Assembly: GCA_022695795.1 (NCBI GenBank)
Contig: MU404249.1
Span: forward strand, 1-33,672
Source of the DNA: Biscogniauxia marginata
Taxonomy: Eukaryota; Ascomycota; Sordariomycetes; Xylariales; Xylariaceae
Length of the DNA: 33,672 nt
Reading direction: 5' to 3'
Shown here: positions 33,082-33,672 of the stretch, in pieces
How the letters are laid out: every line of letters begins with the position of its first letter
Position numbering within the stretch: the stretch's first letter is position 1
The notes under the pieces: generated by a model
What the model was told of the DNA's origin: nothing
The model's input: only the letters and a program-made list of their open reading frames with translations
Databases searched by the model: none
Program-made: the position numbers and the translations under genes

Positions 33082-33672
33082 TCCCTTATAAGAATACACT
33101 GGTTATACCTAGCTTGCTTTACCTTAATGACATTATAATTATTTATTTTTAATTTTATATCGCTTATTAAAAATACAGTTTATTTCTCGAAAACGAGTAA
33201 TTTTATTTTATAATAAAGCTATTTTATATATTAATAATAAAAGAGTTTTTATAAATTAATTATAAATATTTATAATATTTATAAAAAAAACTTTTTAATG
33301 CTTTTTAACTTAATTTATATTAAAATTAAAAAAGAATATATACGTTTTTTATATAAAAAGTAATATAATAATAACTTTTTATTAAGTCTTTTAAATAATT
33401 ATTATATATTTTCTTTAAAAAGTTATAATTTATATAACAAATAATTAAATATATAAAATATAATAATATCAAGTTTTTTATAATATTTTTATAACTATTT
33501 AAAATTAATAACCATTTAAAGCTTTATATTAAATTTAATTATTATTTAATTATTATTTAATAATAATAAATTATTACAATATTATAAAATTAAATACTTT
33601 TTTTAATTAATATAATAAATAATAATATAATAAAACTATTAATATTAATAACTTAAATAATTATAACTTATT

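Larger units (their letters stand above)
32943..33132. mobile_element. solo LTR with 5-bp target-site duplication
   Basis: A 190-bp island of ordinary composition inside the degraded tract. It starts TGTCAT and ends ATGACA, so it has the TG...CA termini and a 6-bp terminal inverted repeat typical of LTRs. It is flanked on both sides by TTATA (32938-32942 and 33133-33137), a 5-bp duplication as made by retrotransposon integrases. Inside are a TATATAAA box at 33018-33025, a C/T-rich run after it, and a hairpin at 33049-33081. No primer-binding site, polypurine tract or coding region adjoins it, so only one LTR remains. Copia versus Gypsy cannot be settled here. The A/T context weakens the duplication slightly as evidence. 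Confidence 0.75.
30481..33672. repeat. A/T-rich RIP-degraded repeat tract
   Basis: About 3.2 kb, overwhelmingly A and T with pervasive TpA. Remaining G/C is concentrated in CpG and a few short islands (for example 31610-31760). CpA and TpG are conspicuously scarce. This is the pattern expected from RIP in a Sordariomycete repeat. No ORF of useful length survives and the source element cannot be identified. The one clear exception is the G/C-richer block 32943-33132. Confidence 0.75.

Noticed and set aside
1..33672. CRISPR array, bacterial operon or prophage content
   Set aside because: No regularly spaced direct repeats were seen. Gene structure is clearly eukaryotic, with introns and fungal protein families.

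Overview
The window looks like nuclear DNA of a filamentous ascomycete, most likely a Sordariomycete. The support is short introns (about 50-310 nt) with GTAAGT-type donors and CAG/TAG acceptors, fungus-typical gene families (Zn2Cys6 regulator, Dal5-like transporter, Ser/Thr-rich GPI protein), and A/T-dominated, gene-free flanks. In those flanks the surviving G/C sits largely in CpG while TpA is abundant, as expected after repeat-induced point mutation (RIP). All calls come from reading the sequence and from family knowledge; no database search was run.

Layout: 1-240 is an A/T-rich flank. Next come three housekeeping-type genes: PDS5 cohesin regulator (1039-5762, +), mRNA guanylyltransferase CEG1 (6517-7765, -, convergent with PDS5) and a SET-MYND (SMYD-like) protein (8252-9920, -). 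From about 10.1 to 18.7 kb lies an accessory block bounded by A/T-rich pockets. It holds a multi-pass membrane protein gene of the kind seen in fungal terpenoid clusters (about 10954-12560, -), which appears to carry an in-frame TAG in its first exon; a 3 kb stretch with no convincing gene; and an intact nine-exon Dal5-like major facilitator (15692-18013, +).

Housekeeping content resumes with the tRNA pseudouridine synthase PUS1 (18915-21015, +) and Mediator subunit MED22 (21796-22677, -). The MED22 frame continues without a stop into a long low-complexity upstream ORF (to 23628). Then comes a secreted, Ser/Thr/Pro-rich putative GPI-anchored protein (25083-25747, -), 2.7 kb of non-coding DNA rich in AGGTA/TACCT words, and a Zn2Cys6 regulator (28460-29713, -) with an AflR-like C-terminal region that is interrupted by an in-frame TAA. 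From about 30.48 kb to the end is a heavily degraded A/T-rich tract. It contains one sharply bounded G/C-richer island, 32943-33132, which has the hallmarks of a solo LTR (TG...CA ends, short terminal inverted repeat, 5-bp duplicated target, internal TATA-like box).

How it fits together: the housekeeping genes act in unrelated processes (sister-chromatid cohesion, mRNA capping, tRNA modification, transcription). Three of them share an exact CTTATCGATA word in their upstream DNA. The accessory block plus the interrupted regulator suggests a decaying specialised-metabolism or transport locus next to repeat-rich DNA. I found no complete biosynthetic cluster, CRISPR array, confident tRNA or clearly new multi-gene system. 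The best leads are the two in-frame stops, the MED22 read-through frame, the solo LTR and the inverted-repeat promoter of the transporter.
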